A stretch of 64,000 nucleotides of DNA from Bradyrhizobium sp. Ash2021 (GTDB lineage: Bacteria; Pseudomonadota; Alphaproteobacteria; Rhizobiales; Xanthobacteraceae). This document shows positions 8,038 to 16,562 of the stretch, piece by piece. Location: contig NZ_CP100604.1 in the NCBI RefSeq assembly GCF_031202265.1, positions 7,980,501 through 8,044,500 of the forward strand. The letters run 5' to 3'. Position numbers and translations under genes: made by a program. The first letter of the stretch is position 1. Every line of letters starts with the position of its first letter. Below the pieces are notes generated by a model. That model did no database searches, was not told where the DNA came from, and saw nothing but the letters and a program-made list of their open reading frames with translations.

Positions 8038-8502
8038 TTAGCCGACCGGCAGCGGCGCATCGCGCTTGACCTCTTCCATCACGGCGTAGGTCCGCGTCTC
8101 GCGCACGCCCGGCAGCGCCAGCAGGCTCTCGCCGAGGAACCGGCGATAGGCGGTCATGTCGGCGACGCGGGCTTTCACCAGATAGTCGAAGCCGCCAGCG
8201 ACCATGTGGCACTCCAGCACTTCCGGCGCGGTCTGCACGGCCTTCGCGAACCGCTCGAAGATATCCGGCGTGGTCTTGTCGAGCATCACCTCGACGAATA
8301 CCAGCAGCCCAAGACCCAGCCGGTGCGGATTGAGCCGGGCGCCATAGCCCTCGATAAACCCGTCGCGTTGCAGCCGCTTCAGCCGCTCGCCGATCGAGGT
8401 TGGCGACAGCCCGATCCGCTCGGCCAATTCAACATTGGCAATCCGTCCATCCCCTTGAAGGATAGAGAGGATTTTGCGGTCTATTTTGTCAATATCGTTC
8501 AT
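8038..8502 (-). CDS. putR: Lrp/AsnC-family regulator, probable proline-responsive PutR
   Basis: A 154-residue regulator of normal Lrp/AsnC length: N-terminal winged helix-turn-helix (residues ~1-60, DRKILSILQGDGRIANVELA then LSPTSIGERLKRL) and a C-terminal ligand-binding RAM domain (~70-145). It is divergent from putA, with 110 bases between the starts. PutR proteins of this family in Agrobacterium, Rhodobacter and relatives activate putA in response to proline. The position is the main reason for the name; the family is certain. Confidence 0.85.
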   Translation of the reverse strand: MNDIDKIDRKILSILQGDGRIANVELAERIGLSPTSIGERLKRLQRDGFIEGYGARLNPHRLGLGLLVFVEVMLDKTTPDIFERFAKAVQTAPEVLECHMVAGGFDYLVKARVADMTAYRRFLGESLLALPGVRETRTYAVMEEVKRDAPLPVG

Positions 8503-8612
8503 TTATCCGGCTAGTATCTGATTTATCCTAATTTTCTATGGCAAAATGACCAATTTGTCTATCGAACTGCGGTCGGGACCGCAGTAGATTTCGGCAAGGC
8601 TCAGGAAATGTC
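8503..8612. promoter_or_regulatory. Divergent putR-putA control region
   Basis: This A/T-rich gap is the only space for both promoters. It contains AATTTTC (8530-8536), TGACCAATTTGTC (8547-8559) and an SD-like CAGGA before putA. An Lrp-type operator is expected here, but no exact site can be defined from this sequence alone. Confidence 0.35.
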
Positions 8613-11600
8613 ATGCCGGCTGAGACATCACAGCTTCCACCGTTCAGCGCGCCGTACGCACCCGATGACGTCGCGATCGCGGCCCGGCTGCTCGCCACCG
8701 CCAAACTGGGCGCCGAGCAGGAGCAAAGAATCGACCGCACGGCGGCGCATCTGATCGCGGCCATCCGCGCCAATGACGATCCCCTGGGCGGCGTCGAAGA
8801 CATGCTGCGCGAGTTCGCGCTGTCGACCAAAGAGGGCCTGGCGCTGATGGTGCTCGCCGAAGCGCTGCTGCGCGTGCCGGACGCCCGCACCGCCGACCAG
8901 TTCATCGAGGACAAGCTCGGCCAGGGCGATTTTGTGCGCCACGAGACCAGGTCCAGCGCGTTCCTGGTCAATGCGTCGGCATGGGCGCTCGGCCTGTCAT
9001 CCCGCGTGATCCAGCCGGGCGAGACCCCGCAGGGCACGATCGGGCGATTGACCAAACGGCTGGGTGCCCCCGCGGTGCGCGCTGCCACGCGGCAAGCGAT
9101 GCGGCTGATGGGCAGCCATTTCGTGCTCGGCGAAACCATCGAGGCCGCGCTGGCGCGGGCGCAACCGCATTCTGCGCATCCTCCGCGCTACTCCTTCGAC
9201 ATGCTCGGCGAAGGCGCGCGCACCGCTGATGATGCCGAGCGCTATTTCAACTCCTATGCGCGCGCGATCGAAGCCATCGGCCGCGCCGCCGATGACCGTC
9301 CCCTGCCCGACCGGCCCGGCATATCCGTCAAACTTTCCGCCCTGCATCCGCGCTTCGAAGCGGTGAGCGCTTCGCGCGTGATGACGGAACTGGTGCCGCG
9401 GCTGATCGAGCTGGCACGGCAAGCCAAGGCCCATGATCTGAATTTCACCGTCGATGCGGAGGAAGCCGACCGGCTGGAACTGTCGCTCGACGTGATCGCC
9501 GCGGCCTTCGCGGACACATCGCTCGCGGGCTGGGACGGCTTCGGGCTGGCGATCCAGACCTACCAGAAGCGCGCGCGCGATGTGATCGCGTATGTTGACG
9601 ATCTGGCGCGCAGTCTGAACCGGCGGATGATGGTGCGGCTGGTCAAGGGTGCCTATTGGGACACCGAGATCAAGCGCGCGCAGGAGCGCGGGCTCGACGG
9701 CTATCCGGTGTTCACCCGCAAGGCGATGACGGATCTGAACTACATCGACTGCGCGCAACAATTGTTAGGCTTGCGGCCGCGGCTCTTTCCGCAATTCGCA
9801 ACGCATAATGCGCTGACGGTCGCGACCATTCTCGAACTCGCCGATGGTGGAAGCGATTTCGAGTTCCAGCGCCTGCATGGCATGGGCGAAGCGCTGTATG
9901 CGCAGCTTGGCGAAGACCGCCCCGACATCGCCTTTCGCACCTATGCGCCGGTCGGCAGCCACCGCGACCTGCTGGCCTATCTGGTGCGGCGGTTGCTCGA
10001 GAATGGTGCCAACTCGTCCTTTGTCGCACTGGCCGCCGACGAGACGGTACCGGTAGCGGCGCTGCTGCGGCGTCCGGCCGATGTCATCGGCACGGCCGGG
10101 AATGCGCGGCATCCGAACATCCCGCTGCCGCGCGATCTGTTTTCGCCGCAGCGAGAAAATTCCCGCGGCATCGAATTCGGCGAGCAGGCGGCGTTGGGCC
10201 AACTGATCTCGGCCGTCGCCGTGGAAGCCGCGCCCGCGACGGCAAGCATTGTCGCGGCGACGCCAGCGGATGCCAATGCAGCCATCGCCGCCGCCCGCGC
10301 GGGGTTCAGGGCCTGGAGCCGTACACCGGCGGACACACGCGCGAAAATCCTTGAGAGAGCTGCCGACTTGCTCGAACAGCGAAGCCCGCATTTCATCGCG
10401 TTGTTGCAACGCGAGGGCGGCAAGACGCTGGACGATGCGCTGTCCGAAGTGCGCGAGGCCGCCGACTTCTGCCGCTACTATGCCGCGCAGGGCAAAAAGC
10501 TGTTTGGCGAGAGCGAGGCGATGCCCGGGCCGACCGGCGAGAGCAATGTGCTCGTTCTACGCGGCCGCGGCGTCTTCATCGCGATCTCGCCGTGGAATTT
10601 CCCGCTGGCGATCTTTCTCGGCCAGGTCACGGCGGCGCTGATGGCCGGCAACGCCGTGGTCGCAAAGCCGGCCGAGCAGACGCCGTTGATCGCCGCGGAA
10701 GCGGTCAGCTTGCTGCACCAAGCCGGCGTGCCCGCTTCCGCGCTGCATCTGGTGCAGGGCGACGGCCGGATCGGCGCTGACCTGGTGGCGCATCGTGACG
10801 CCGCGGGTGTCGTGTTCACCGGCTCGACCGAGGTCGCGCGCGCGATCAATCGCCAGCTTGCCGCCAAGGACGGCCCGATCGTGCCGCTGATTGCGGAAAC
10901 CGGCGGCATCAATGCGATGATCGTCGACGCCACGGCCTTGCCCGAACAGGTCGCCGACGACGTCGTGACGTCGGCGTTCCGCTCCGCCGGACAGCGCTGC
11001 TCGGCGCTGCGGCTGCTGTTCGTGCAGGACGACGTCGCCGACCGCGTGATCGAGATGATCGCAGGCGCAGCGCGCGAACTGCGAATCGGCGACCCGTCCG
11101 ATCCGGCCACCCATATCGGCCCGGTGATCGACATGGATGCAAAAGCGCGGCTGGACGCGCATATCGCGCGGATGAAGCAGGAGGCGCGCGTACATTTCGC
11201 GGGCGCAGCGCCAGCTGGCAATTTCGTCGCGCCGCATATTTTCGAATTGTCCGACGCCGGCCAACTCACCGAGGAAGTGTTCGGGCCGGTGCTGCACGTG
11301 GTGCGTTACCGCGCCAACCGGCTTGACCAGGTCCTGCAATCGATCGAGCGCTCGGGCTATGGGCTGACGCTCGGCATCCACTCGCGGATCGACGATACCG
11401 TCGACGACGTGATCGATGGCCTTCAGGCCGGCAATATCTACGTCAACCGCAACATGATCGGCGCCGTGGTCGGCGTGCAGCCGTTCGGCGGCCATGGCCT
11501 GTCAGGCACCGGCCCGAAGGCCGGCGGCCCGCATTATCTGGCGCGCTTTGCGACCGAACAGACGGTGACGGTCAACACCGCGGCGGCGGGCGGTAACGCG

Positions 11601-11624
11601 GCACTGATGGCGGGCGAGGAGTAG
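8613..11624 (+). CDS. putA: Bifunctional proline dehydrogenase / P5C dehydrogenase
   Basis: Oxidises proline to glutamate in two steps: FAD-dependent proline dehydrogenase, then NAD-dependent glutamate-semialdehyde dehydrogenase. At 1003 residues it is the short PutA type without the N-terminal ribbon-helix-helix repressor domain, which fits control by a separate regulator. The proline dehydrogenase barrel (~180-470) shows MLGEGARTADDAERY and RLVKGAYWDTEIKRAQ. The aldehyde dehydrogenase part (~540-985) shows SPWNFPLAIF, the nucleotide region FTGSTEVAR, catalytic glutamate in ETGG and catalytic cysteine in GQRCSALR. The start has CAGGA seven bases ahead. No accessory genes follow; the next gene is an unrelated CoA-transferase. 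Confidence 0.97.
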   Translation: MPAETSQLPPFSAPYAPDDVAIAARLLATAKLGAEQEQRIDRTAAHLIAAIRANDDPLGGVEDMLREFALSTKEGLALMVLAEALLRVPDARTADQFIEDKLGQGDFVRHETRSSAFLVNASAWALGLSSRVIQPGETPQGTIGRLTKRLGAPAVRAATRQAMRLMGSHFVLGETIEAALARAQPHSAHPPRYSFDMLGEGARTADDAERYFNSYARAIEAIGRAADDRPLPDRPGISVKLSALHPRFEAVSASRVMTELVPRLIELARQAKAHDLNFTVDAEEADRLELSLDVIAAAFADTSLAGWDGFGLAIQTYQKRARDVIAYVDDLARSLNRRMMVRLVKGAYWDTEIKRAQERGLDGYPVFTRKAMTDLNYIDCAQQLLGLRPRLFPQFATHNALTVATILELADGGSDFEFQRLHGMGEALYAQLGEDRPDIAFRTYAPVGSHRDLLAYLVRRLLENGANSSFVALAADETVPVAALLRRPADVIGTAGNARHPNIPLPRDLFSPQRENSRGIEFGEQAALGQLISAVAVEAAPATASIVAATPADANAAIAAARAGFRAWSRTPADTRAKILERAADLLEQRSPHFIALLQREGGKTLDDALSEVREAADFCRYYAAQGKKLFGESEAMPGPTGESNVLVLRGRGVFIAISPWNFPLAIFLGQVTAALMAGNAVVAKPAEQTPLIAAEAVSLLHQAGVPASALHLVQGDGRIGADLVAHRDAAGVVFTGSTEVARAINRQLAAKDGPIVPLIAETGGINAMIVDATALPEQVADDVVTSAFRSAGQRCSALRLLFVQDDVADRVIEMIAGAARELRIGDPSDPATHIGPVIDMDAKARLDAHIARMKQEARVHFAGAAPAGNFVAPHIFELSDAGQLTEEVFGPVLHVVRYRANRLDQVLQSIERSGYGLTLGIHSRIDDTVDDVIDGLQAGNIYVNRNMIGAVVGVQPFGGHGLSGTGPKAGGPHYLARFATEQTVTVNTAAAGGNAALMAGEE

Positions 11625-11627
11625 TTC

Positions 11628-11752
11628 CCGTCGTTGCGAGGAGCGCGAAGCAATCCGGTCTTCGTCCTTCCGGGATGGTGCGTTAGCACCAGACCTCAGG
11701 TGCGCAATTGCGCACCTAGTTCGATGCTTCGCACCGCCGCGGAATGACGCCG
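11628..11752. repeat. REP-like palindromic element after putA
   Basis: It starts CGTCGTTGCGAGGAGCGCGA and ends in CCGCGGAATGACGCCG, with an inner perfect palindrome AGGTGCGCAATTGCGCACCT (11698-11717). It is related to the element at 3992-4076. Confidence 0.6.
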
Positions 11753-11869
11753 AGCCCCGTTGCATCGCGCCCCCAACATGGGTCAAATGGCCCTTCATCG
11801 GGATCATCACGCGGGATAATTCCAGCCCCCGAAATAAAACCAACAAAACCTCACCGGAGCGACGCCACT

Positions 11870-13075
11870 ATGGAAAAAGGCATTTTTGACGGCCTCAAGG
11901 TTCTGGATTGCGCGAGTTTCATCGCAGCCCCCGCGGCCGCCACCGTGCTGTCGGATTTCGGCGCCGACGTGATCAAGATCGAGCCGCCGGGATCGGGCGA
12001 TCCCTACCGCAATCTGCCGAATCTGCCGGGCTATCCCCATAGCGAGCACAATTTCGCGTGGCTATTGGAAGCCCGCAACAAGAAGAGCCTGGCGCTCGAC
12101 CTCACAAAACCGGAGGCGCAGGCGGTGCTGTATCGCCTCGTCGCCGAGGCCGACGTCTTCATCACCAACATGCCGCCGCAGGTCCGCGCCAAGTTGGGCA
12201 TCACCCACGACCATCTGGCGCATCTCAACGACCGCCTGATCTATGCGTCGTTCACAGGTTACGGCGAAAAGGGCGAGGAAGCCAACAAGCCCGGCTTCGA
12301 CTCCAACGCCTATTGGGCGCGCTCGGGGCTGATGGATCTGGTCCGCGCCGATCAAAATACCACGCCGGCCCGATCGATCGCCGGCATGGGCGATCACCCC
12401 TGCGCGATGGCATTTTACGGCGCGATCGTGACCGCGCTCTACAAGCGCGAACGCACCGGCAAGGGGTCGCATGTCAGTTCCAACCTGATGGCCAACGGCG
12501 TCTGGGCGGCGTCGGTGCTGGCGCAGGCCAAGCTGGTCGGCGCCAAATTCGGCGAACGGCGCCCGCGCGAGCGCGCGCTGAACGCGGTGACCAACCACTA
12601 CCAGTGCAAGGACGGGCGCTGGCTGATCCTGTCGCTGCTCAATGAAGACCGGCAGTGGCCGACGCTGGCGCGCTGCCTCGAGCGGGAGGATCTCGTCACC
12701 GATCCCCGATTTGCCACCAAGCCCGACCGCCACGCGCGGTCGCTGGAACTGATCAAGATTTTCGACGAGACCTTTGCCACCAAACCGCTGGCCGAATGGC
12801 GCAAGATTCTCGACGGCAACGGGTTGGTGTTCGGCGTGGTCGGCATCCTCGACGATATTCCGAACGACCAGCAGATGATCGATAACGAAGTGCTGGTGCC
12901 GTTCGAGAACGACACCATGCTGACCATCAGCAGCCCGATCTGGGTCGACGGATCCAAAAAGGTCCAGCCCCGCAAGCCGCCCGGCCTCGGCGAGCACTCC
13001 GACGAGATCCTCCGCAATGCCGGTTATGACGAGGCCGCGATTGGCAAGTTGCGGGCCTCCGGCGCGGTGGCTTGA
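11870..13075 (+). CDS. Class III CoA-transferase (CaiB/BaiF family)
   Basis: Moves CoA between carboxylic acids. The 401-residue length and the N-terminus (FDGLKVLDCASFIAAPAAAT, then DFGADVIKIEPPGSGDPYR) are diagnostic of family III CoA-transferases such as formyl-CoA transferase and BaiF. Further family segments are KKSLALDL, MGDHPCAMAF and KPPGLGEHSDEIL near the end. The longer upstream frame is dismissed because the family N-terminus begins at this ATG, with CGGAGCG ahead. Substrate is unknown: it stands alone between repeats. Bile acid, carnitine, oxalate or dicarboxylate substrates are all possible. Confidence 0.88.
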   Translation: MEKGIFDGLKVLDCASFIAAPAAATVLSDFGADVIKIEPPGSGDPYRNLPNLPGYPHSEHNFAWLLEARNKKSLALDLTKPEAQAVLYRLVAEADVFITNMPPQVRAKLGITHDHLAHLNDRLIYASFTGYGEKGEEANKPGFDSNAYWARSGLMDLVRADQNTTPARSIAGMGDHPCAMAFYGAIVTALYKRERTGKGSHVSSNLMANGVWAASVLAQAKLVGAKFGERRPRERALNAVTNHYQCKDGRWLILSLLNEDRQWPTLARCLEREDLVTDPRFATKPDRHARSLELIKIFDETFATKPLAEWRKILDGNGLVFGVVGILDDIPNDQQMIDNEVLVPFENDTMLTISSPIWVDGSKKVQPRKPPGLGEHSDEILRNAGYDEAAIGKLRASGAVA

Positions 13076-13120
13076 TCCACACTGTCGCTTAAACTTTCTT
13101 GCTCGCATCAACGGCGGTTT

Positions 13121-13520
13121 CGTCACCTCTCCCACCCCAACTCGGGTTTACCCGAGTTGGGCATCTCAATTTGTCGAAGTCGGATATATCCGCCGTCGAT
13201 GGGAGAGGTGGCACCGAGCAAGTGGCGGTCGCTCAATTGCCCGGCAAGCGGCTCAAGCACTACGCCTGAGGCATGATGACTCTAGATCGGAGCGGCCCTC
13301 TCGCACATGCTCCGTCATCCCTGCGCAACGGCGAAGCCGTTGCCGCTGGAGGTGCGCGCTTTTGCGCGCCTCGAAGGATGAGTACGGCCCGTGGCGAAGC
13401 AAGCGTCTCGAAGGATGGACGCAACACACGGACTCGCGGCCATCCTTCGAGACGCGGCGAAGACGCCGCTCCTCAGGATGAGGTCCGAGATCGCTTCACA
13501 GCCTCTCAGGATGACGACTA
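13121..13520. repeat. Cluster of palindromic intergenic repeats
   Basis: CACCTCTCCCA (13123-13133) is the inverse of TGGGAGAGGTG (13200-13210), enclosing ACTCGGGTTTACCCGAGT, itself a palindrome. From about 13310 a second family follows: CTCGAAGGATG occurs directly and inverted as CATCCTTCGAG, then CTCCTCAGGATGAGG. No gene is visible in the 450-base gap. Confidence 0.65.
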
Positions 13521-13526
13521 TCCCGC

Positions 13527-13694
13527 TCATCGATTGAGCCACGCCCAGACGATGCCAAACACGATCACGCCGGCGATGACCGTGAGCGCGATTGCCCAGA
13601 CGCTGACGCGGACGTCGCCCACCGCCTGCCGTTCCGCCTCGTTTTCCGCGATCTCGCGATTGCGCTGCTTGTTGTCCTGGTCGGAAGAGCTCAT
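13527..13694 (-). CDS. Small single-span membrane protein
   Basis: A 55-residue protein: a polar N-terminal half rich in Asp, Asn, Arg and Glu (SSSDQDNKQRNREIAENEAE) and one C-terminal transmembrane helix (residues ~30-52, WAIALTVIAGVIVFGIVWAW). ATG at 13694 is preferred to 13760, because the upstream extension reads into the 3' end of the transporter gene and looks unlike protein. It follows the MFS gene on the same strand with a 25-base gap, so it may be co-transcribed. Function unknown. Confidence 0.6.
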   Translation of the reverse strand: MSSSDQDNKQRNREIAENEAERQAVGDVRVSVWAIALTVIAGVIVFGIVWAWLNR

Positions 13695-13719
13695 CGGCCG
13701 GTCTCCGCTCAAGTCCTGG

Positions 13720-15144
13720 TCAAGACCCGGTTGTCGTCGCCGGCTGCAGTGTAGCATCAAACGATGACGGCTGGTCGGCCGCGCCCTTGCCGCCGCTCAT
13801 GCCCGCAAGCCGGCTCAGCGAGAATGCCGCCAGCGCCGCGCACAAAGCCGCGATCGCCGCCGCCATGAAGACCGATCCCGTGCTCCATTTCGCGGTCATC
13901 AGCGCCCCGCCCACCAAAGGCCCGATGATCGAGCCGGCCCGGCCGATGCCGAGCGCCCAGCCGACCCCGGTGGCCCTGACCGAGGTCGGATAGAACGCAG
14001 CCGCGAGCGCGTTGGCGGCGATCTGGCCGCCCACCATGCAAAACCCGGCGACGAAGATCGCCATGGTGACGAAGACCGTCGAATGCCCGAGCTGGCCGAT
14101 CGCGCCGACCGCGAAAACCGCGATGAAATACACCAGCGCCAGCGCGCGAAACGAGAAGCGGTCGATGACGCTGCCAAGCGCAAAGGCGCCGACCACGCCT
14201 CCGACCTGCAGCATTGATCCGATCACCGCCGAGGTGGATACCGAGGCGCCGAGATCGTTGAGCACCGTGGGCAGCCAGTTCGTCAGGAAATAGAGGTCGA
14301 GCAGGCTCATGAAGAACACCACCCACAGCAACAGCGTGGGAAGCGTTCGCTTCTCCCTGAAGAGATGCTGCACCGGCATTCCGGCCAGAACCGGTTCATG
14401 CACGACGAACTGCGTCGCCGCCGCAAATGCGGCCTTCGGATTGATGAGAGCAAGCAGTTCGGCAACGCGCGCATTGGCGTGCCCGGTCAGCGCCAGGAAG
14501 CGCACGGATTCCGGCAGCCGCAGTGCCAGGATCGGCACCAGCAACAATGGCGCAGCGCCGCCAACGACGAACACCGAGCGCCAGCCGAATTGCGGAATCA
14601 GCGCCGCCGCCAGCAGGCCACCGAGGGCGGCGCCGAGCGAAAAGCCGCAAAACATGATCATCACCATGGTGGCGCGGCGGCGTTGCGGGTTGAACTCGGA
14701 GGTCATGGCAATGGTATTCGGCATCGCGCCGCCGAGACCGAGCCCGGTCAGAAACCGGATCGCCAGGAGCGCGTTGACGTCCGGGACGAACGCGGTGACC
14801 AGCGTGCCGATGCCGAACGCCAGCGTCGAAAAGACGATGATCTTCTTGCGCCCGATACGGTCCGCCAGCGGTCCGAGCGTCAGCGCACCGATCATCAGCC
14901 CAAACAGCCCCGCGCTGAACACCGGCCCGAGCGCGGCCTTGGTCAGCCCCCACTCCTTGGCCAGCGAGGGCGCCACAAAGCCGATGGCGGTGGTATCGAA
15001 GCCGTCAAGAAGCAAGACTGCCGCGCAGGTCAGCAGCAGCTTGATCTGAAAAACCCCGACCGGCTGCCGATCGATGTAGCCGGCGACATCAAGTGATGCG
15101 CCGGCGACATCAAGCGATGCGCCCTGAGACTGAGAATCCGCCAT
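13720..15144 (-). CDS. MFS transporter, aromatic acid:H+ symporter (AAHS) type
   Basis: A 474-residue major facilitator with 12 predicted spans; it should import a hydroxylated aromatic acid with protons. The first long helix contains LLDGFDTTAIGFVAPSL, typical of PcaK/BenK-type carriers, and the loop 2-3 signature reads GPLADRIGRKK. A second-half signature (GSVIDRFSFRA) follows. The N-terminus carries a seven-residue duplication (ASLDVAG twice). A strong GGGGGAGAG site precedes the ATG. Upstream on the same strand lies an FAD aromatic hydroxylase-like gene, 97 bases away, which supports aromatic acid uptake and breakdown. The exact substrate cannot be told. Confidence 0.88.
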   Translation of the reverse strand: MADSQSQGASLDVAGASLDVAGYIDRQPVGVFQIKLLLTCAAVLLLDGFDTTAIGFVAPSLAKEWGLTKAALGPVFSAGLFGLMIGALTLGPLADRIGRKKIIVFSTLAFGIGTLVTAFVPDVNALLAIRFLTGLGLGGAMPNTIAMTSEFNPQRRRATMVMIMFCGFSLGAALGGLLAAALIPQFGWRSVFVVGGAAPLLLVPILALRLPESVRFLALTGHANARVAELLALINPKAAFAAATQFVVHEPVLAGMPVQHLFREKRTLPTLLLWVVFFMSLLDLYFLTNWLPTVLNDLGASVSTSAVIGSMLQVGGVVGAFALGSVIDRFSFRALALVYFIAVFAVGAIGQLGHSTVFVTMAIFVAGFCMVGGQIAANALAAAFYPTSVRATGVGWALGIGRAGSIIGPLVGGALMTAKWSTGSVFMAAAIAALCAALAAFSLSRLAGMSGGKGAADQPSSFDATLQPATTTGS

Positions 15145-15241
15145 GATCGTCTCTCCCCCAAAAATCCCGGGCCGCGGTTCTTGTCGACCGTCTTGCCGAG
15201 CCTAGCGCGAATTCAACTCTTACGGCAGGACTTTCCGGCCC

Positions 15242-16477
15242 TTACCCGCGCAGTGCTTCCTTCGAATAGCCGGCGATCTGCTTGTAGCCTTCGGAAAGAC
15301 CGACAAGCTCGTCGCGGCTGATGACGTCCTCGATCGCGCCAAACGGCCGATCGCCGGTGCGCTGAAACACCTCGCGCAGGATCGCATCCGGCGGATTGGT
15401 GCGGTTGGTGAGAACGACGCGCGTGGTCGCCTCCAGCCGTTGCTTTTCATAGGCCGCCAGCGCCGCAACCGGATCGGCATGCTCCTTCAGTGCAGAGGTC
15501 AGCGCGCGTGCATCGAGGATCGCCTGGCCCGCGCCGTTGGAGCCGCGCGGCACCATCGGATGCGCGGCGTCGCCGAGCAGCGTCACCCGGCCAAAACTCC
15601 AGCGCGGCAGCGGGTCCTGATCGACCATCGGGAATTCCAGCACGCTGTCAGCGGCGCGGATCAGGGCGGGCACATCGAGCCACTCGAAATGCCAGTCGGC
15701 GAAAGCGCCGGTGAAATCATCGAGCGAACCGGCCCGGTTCCAGTCGCGCTTGCGATAGGTCGGGGTTTCGATTTCGGCGACCCAGTTGACGAGTTGCAGT
15801 CCATCCGCGCCTGCGGCGCGGATCGGATAGACCACCATCTTGCCATGCGCCAGCCAGCCGGCGCGTACCATGCTGGCGCCCGACAGTATCGGCTTCCAGC
15901 GCGTCACGCCGCGCCACATGTTGACGCCGGAATAGCGCGGCTCGCCCTCGTTCGGGAAAAACTGCTTGCGAAGCGCGGAATTGATGCCGTCGCAGGCGAT
16001 CGCAACGCTGCCGCGCACGGTCGAGCGGTTGGCGCCTCCCGGCCCATCAGAGAACGTCACGGTGACGCCGGCGTCATCCTGTTCGACGCCGACGCAATGA
16101 TGGTTGGTGAGCAGCCGGTCGGCACCCGCGCGCGCCACGAAAGCATCGAGCAACACCTGCTGCAGGTCGCCACGGTGAATGGAGAATTGGGGATGATCGT
16201 AGCCCGCCGCACGACCGAGCGGCTCCTGATAGATCAACTGACCAAAGCGATTGAAGAAGGTCGCGTCCGTGGTCGCGATCGCGACCTTTGCCAGCGCCTG
16301 TTCAAGACCGAGTGTCGCGAGTTCCCTGGTCGCATGCGGCAGCAGATTGATGCCGACGCCGACCGCCCTGATTTCGGCGGCCGACTCGAAAATGCGGCAG
16401 GGAATATTGGCCTCGTGCAGCGCAAGGGCGAGCGTCAGGCCGCCGATGCCGGCGCCGACGATAGTGACTTCGTCCAT
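15242..16477 (-). CDS. FAD-dependent aromatic-ring hydroxylase family monooxygenase
   Basis: A 411-residue single-component flavoprotein monooxygenase (salicylate/hydroxybenzoate hydroxylase class) using NAD(P)H and O2. Seen: N-terminal dinucleotide fold GAGIGGLTLALAL (residues ~8-20), the middle D-G motif ACDGINSALR (~170) and the C-terminal flavin-binding GDAAHPMVPRGSNGAGQAI (~300). The protein ends about where soluble family members end, with no membrane anchor. It is followed on the same strand by an aromatic-acid-type MFS carrier, so a peripheral aromatic catabolic step is likely. The substrate is not fixed by the sequence. Confidence 0.87.
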   Translation of the reverse strand: MDEVTIVGAGIGGLTLALALHEANIPCRIFESAAEIRAVGVGINLLPHATRELATLGLEQALAKVAIATTDATFFNRFGQLIYQEPLGRAAGYDHPQFSIHRGDLQQVLLDAFVARAGADRLLTNHHCVGVEQDDAGVTVTFSDGPGGANRSTVRGSVAIACDGINSALRKQFFPNEGEPRYSGVNMWRGVTRWKPILSGASMVRAGWLAHGKMVVYPIRAAGADGLQLVNWVAEIETPTYRKRDWNRAGSLDDFTGAFADWHFEWLDVPALIRAADSVLEFPMVDQDPLPRWSFGRVTLLGDAAHPMVPRGSNGAGQAILDARALTSALKEHADPVAALAAYEKQRLEATTRVVLTNRTNPPDAILREVFQRTGDRPFGAIEDVISRDELVGLSEGYKQIAGYSKEALRG

Positions 16478-16562
16478 ATTTCCGTCCCTGAAACAATTCG
16501 CCGCGATAGAACACGATTAGTAAGTCTACTGTCAATCTGACGAACGGCTACAAAAGGCCAAT

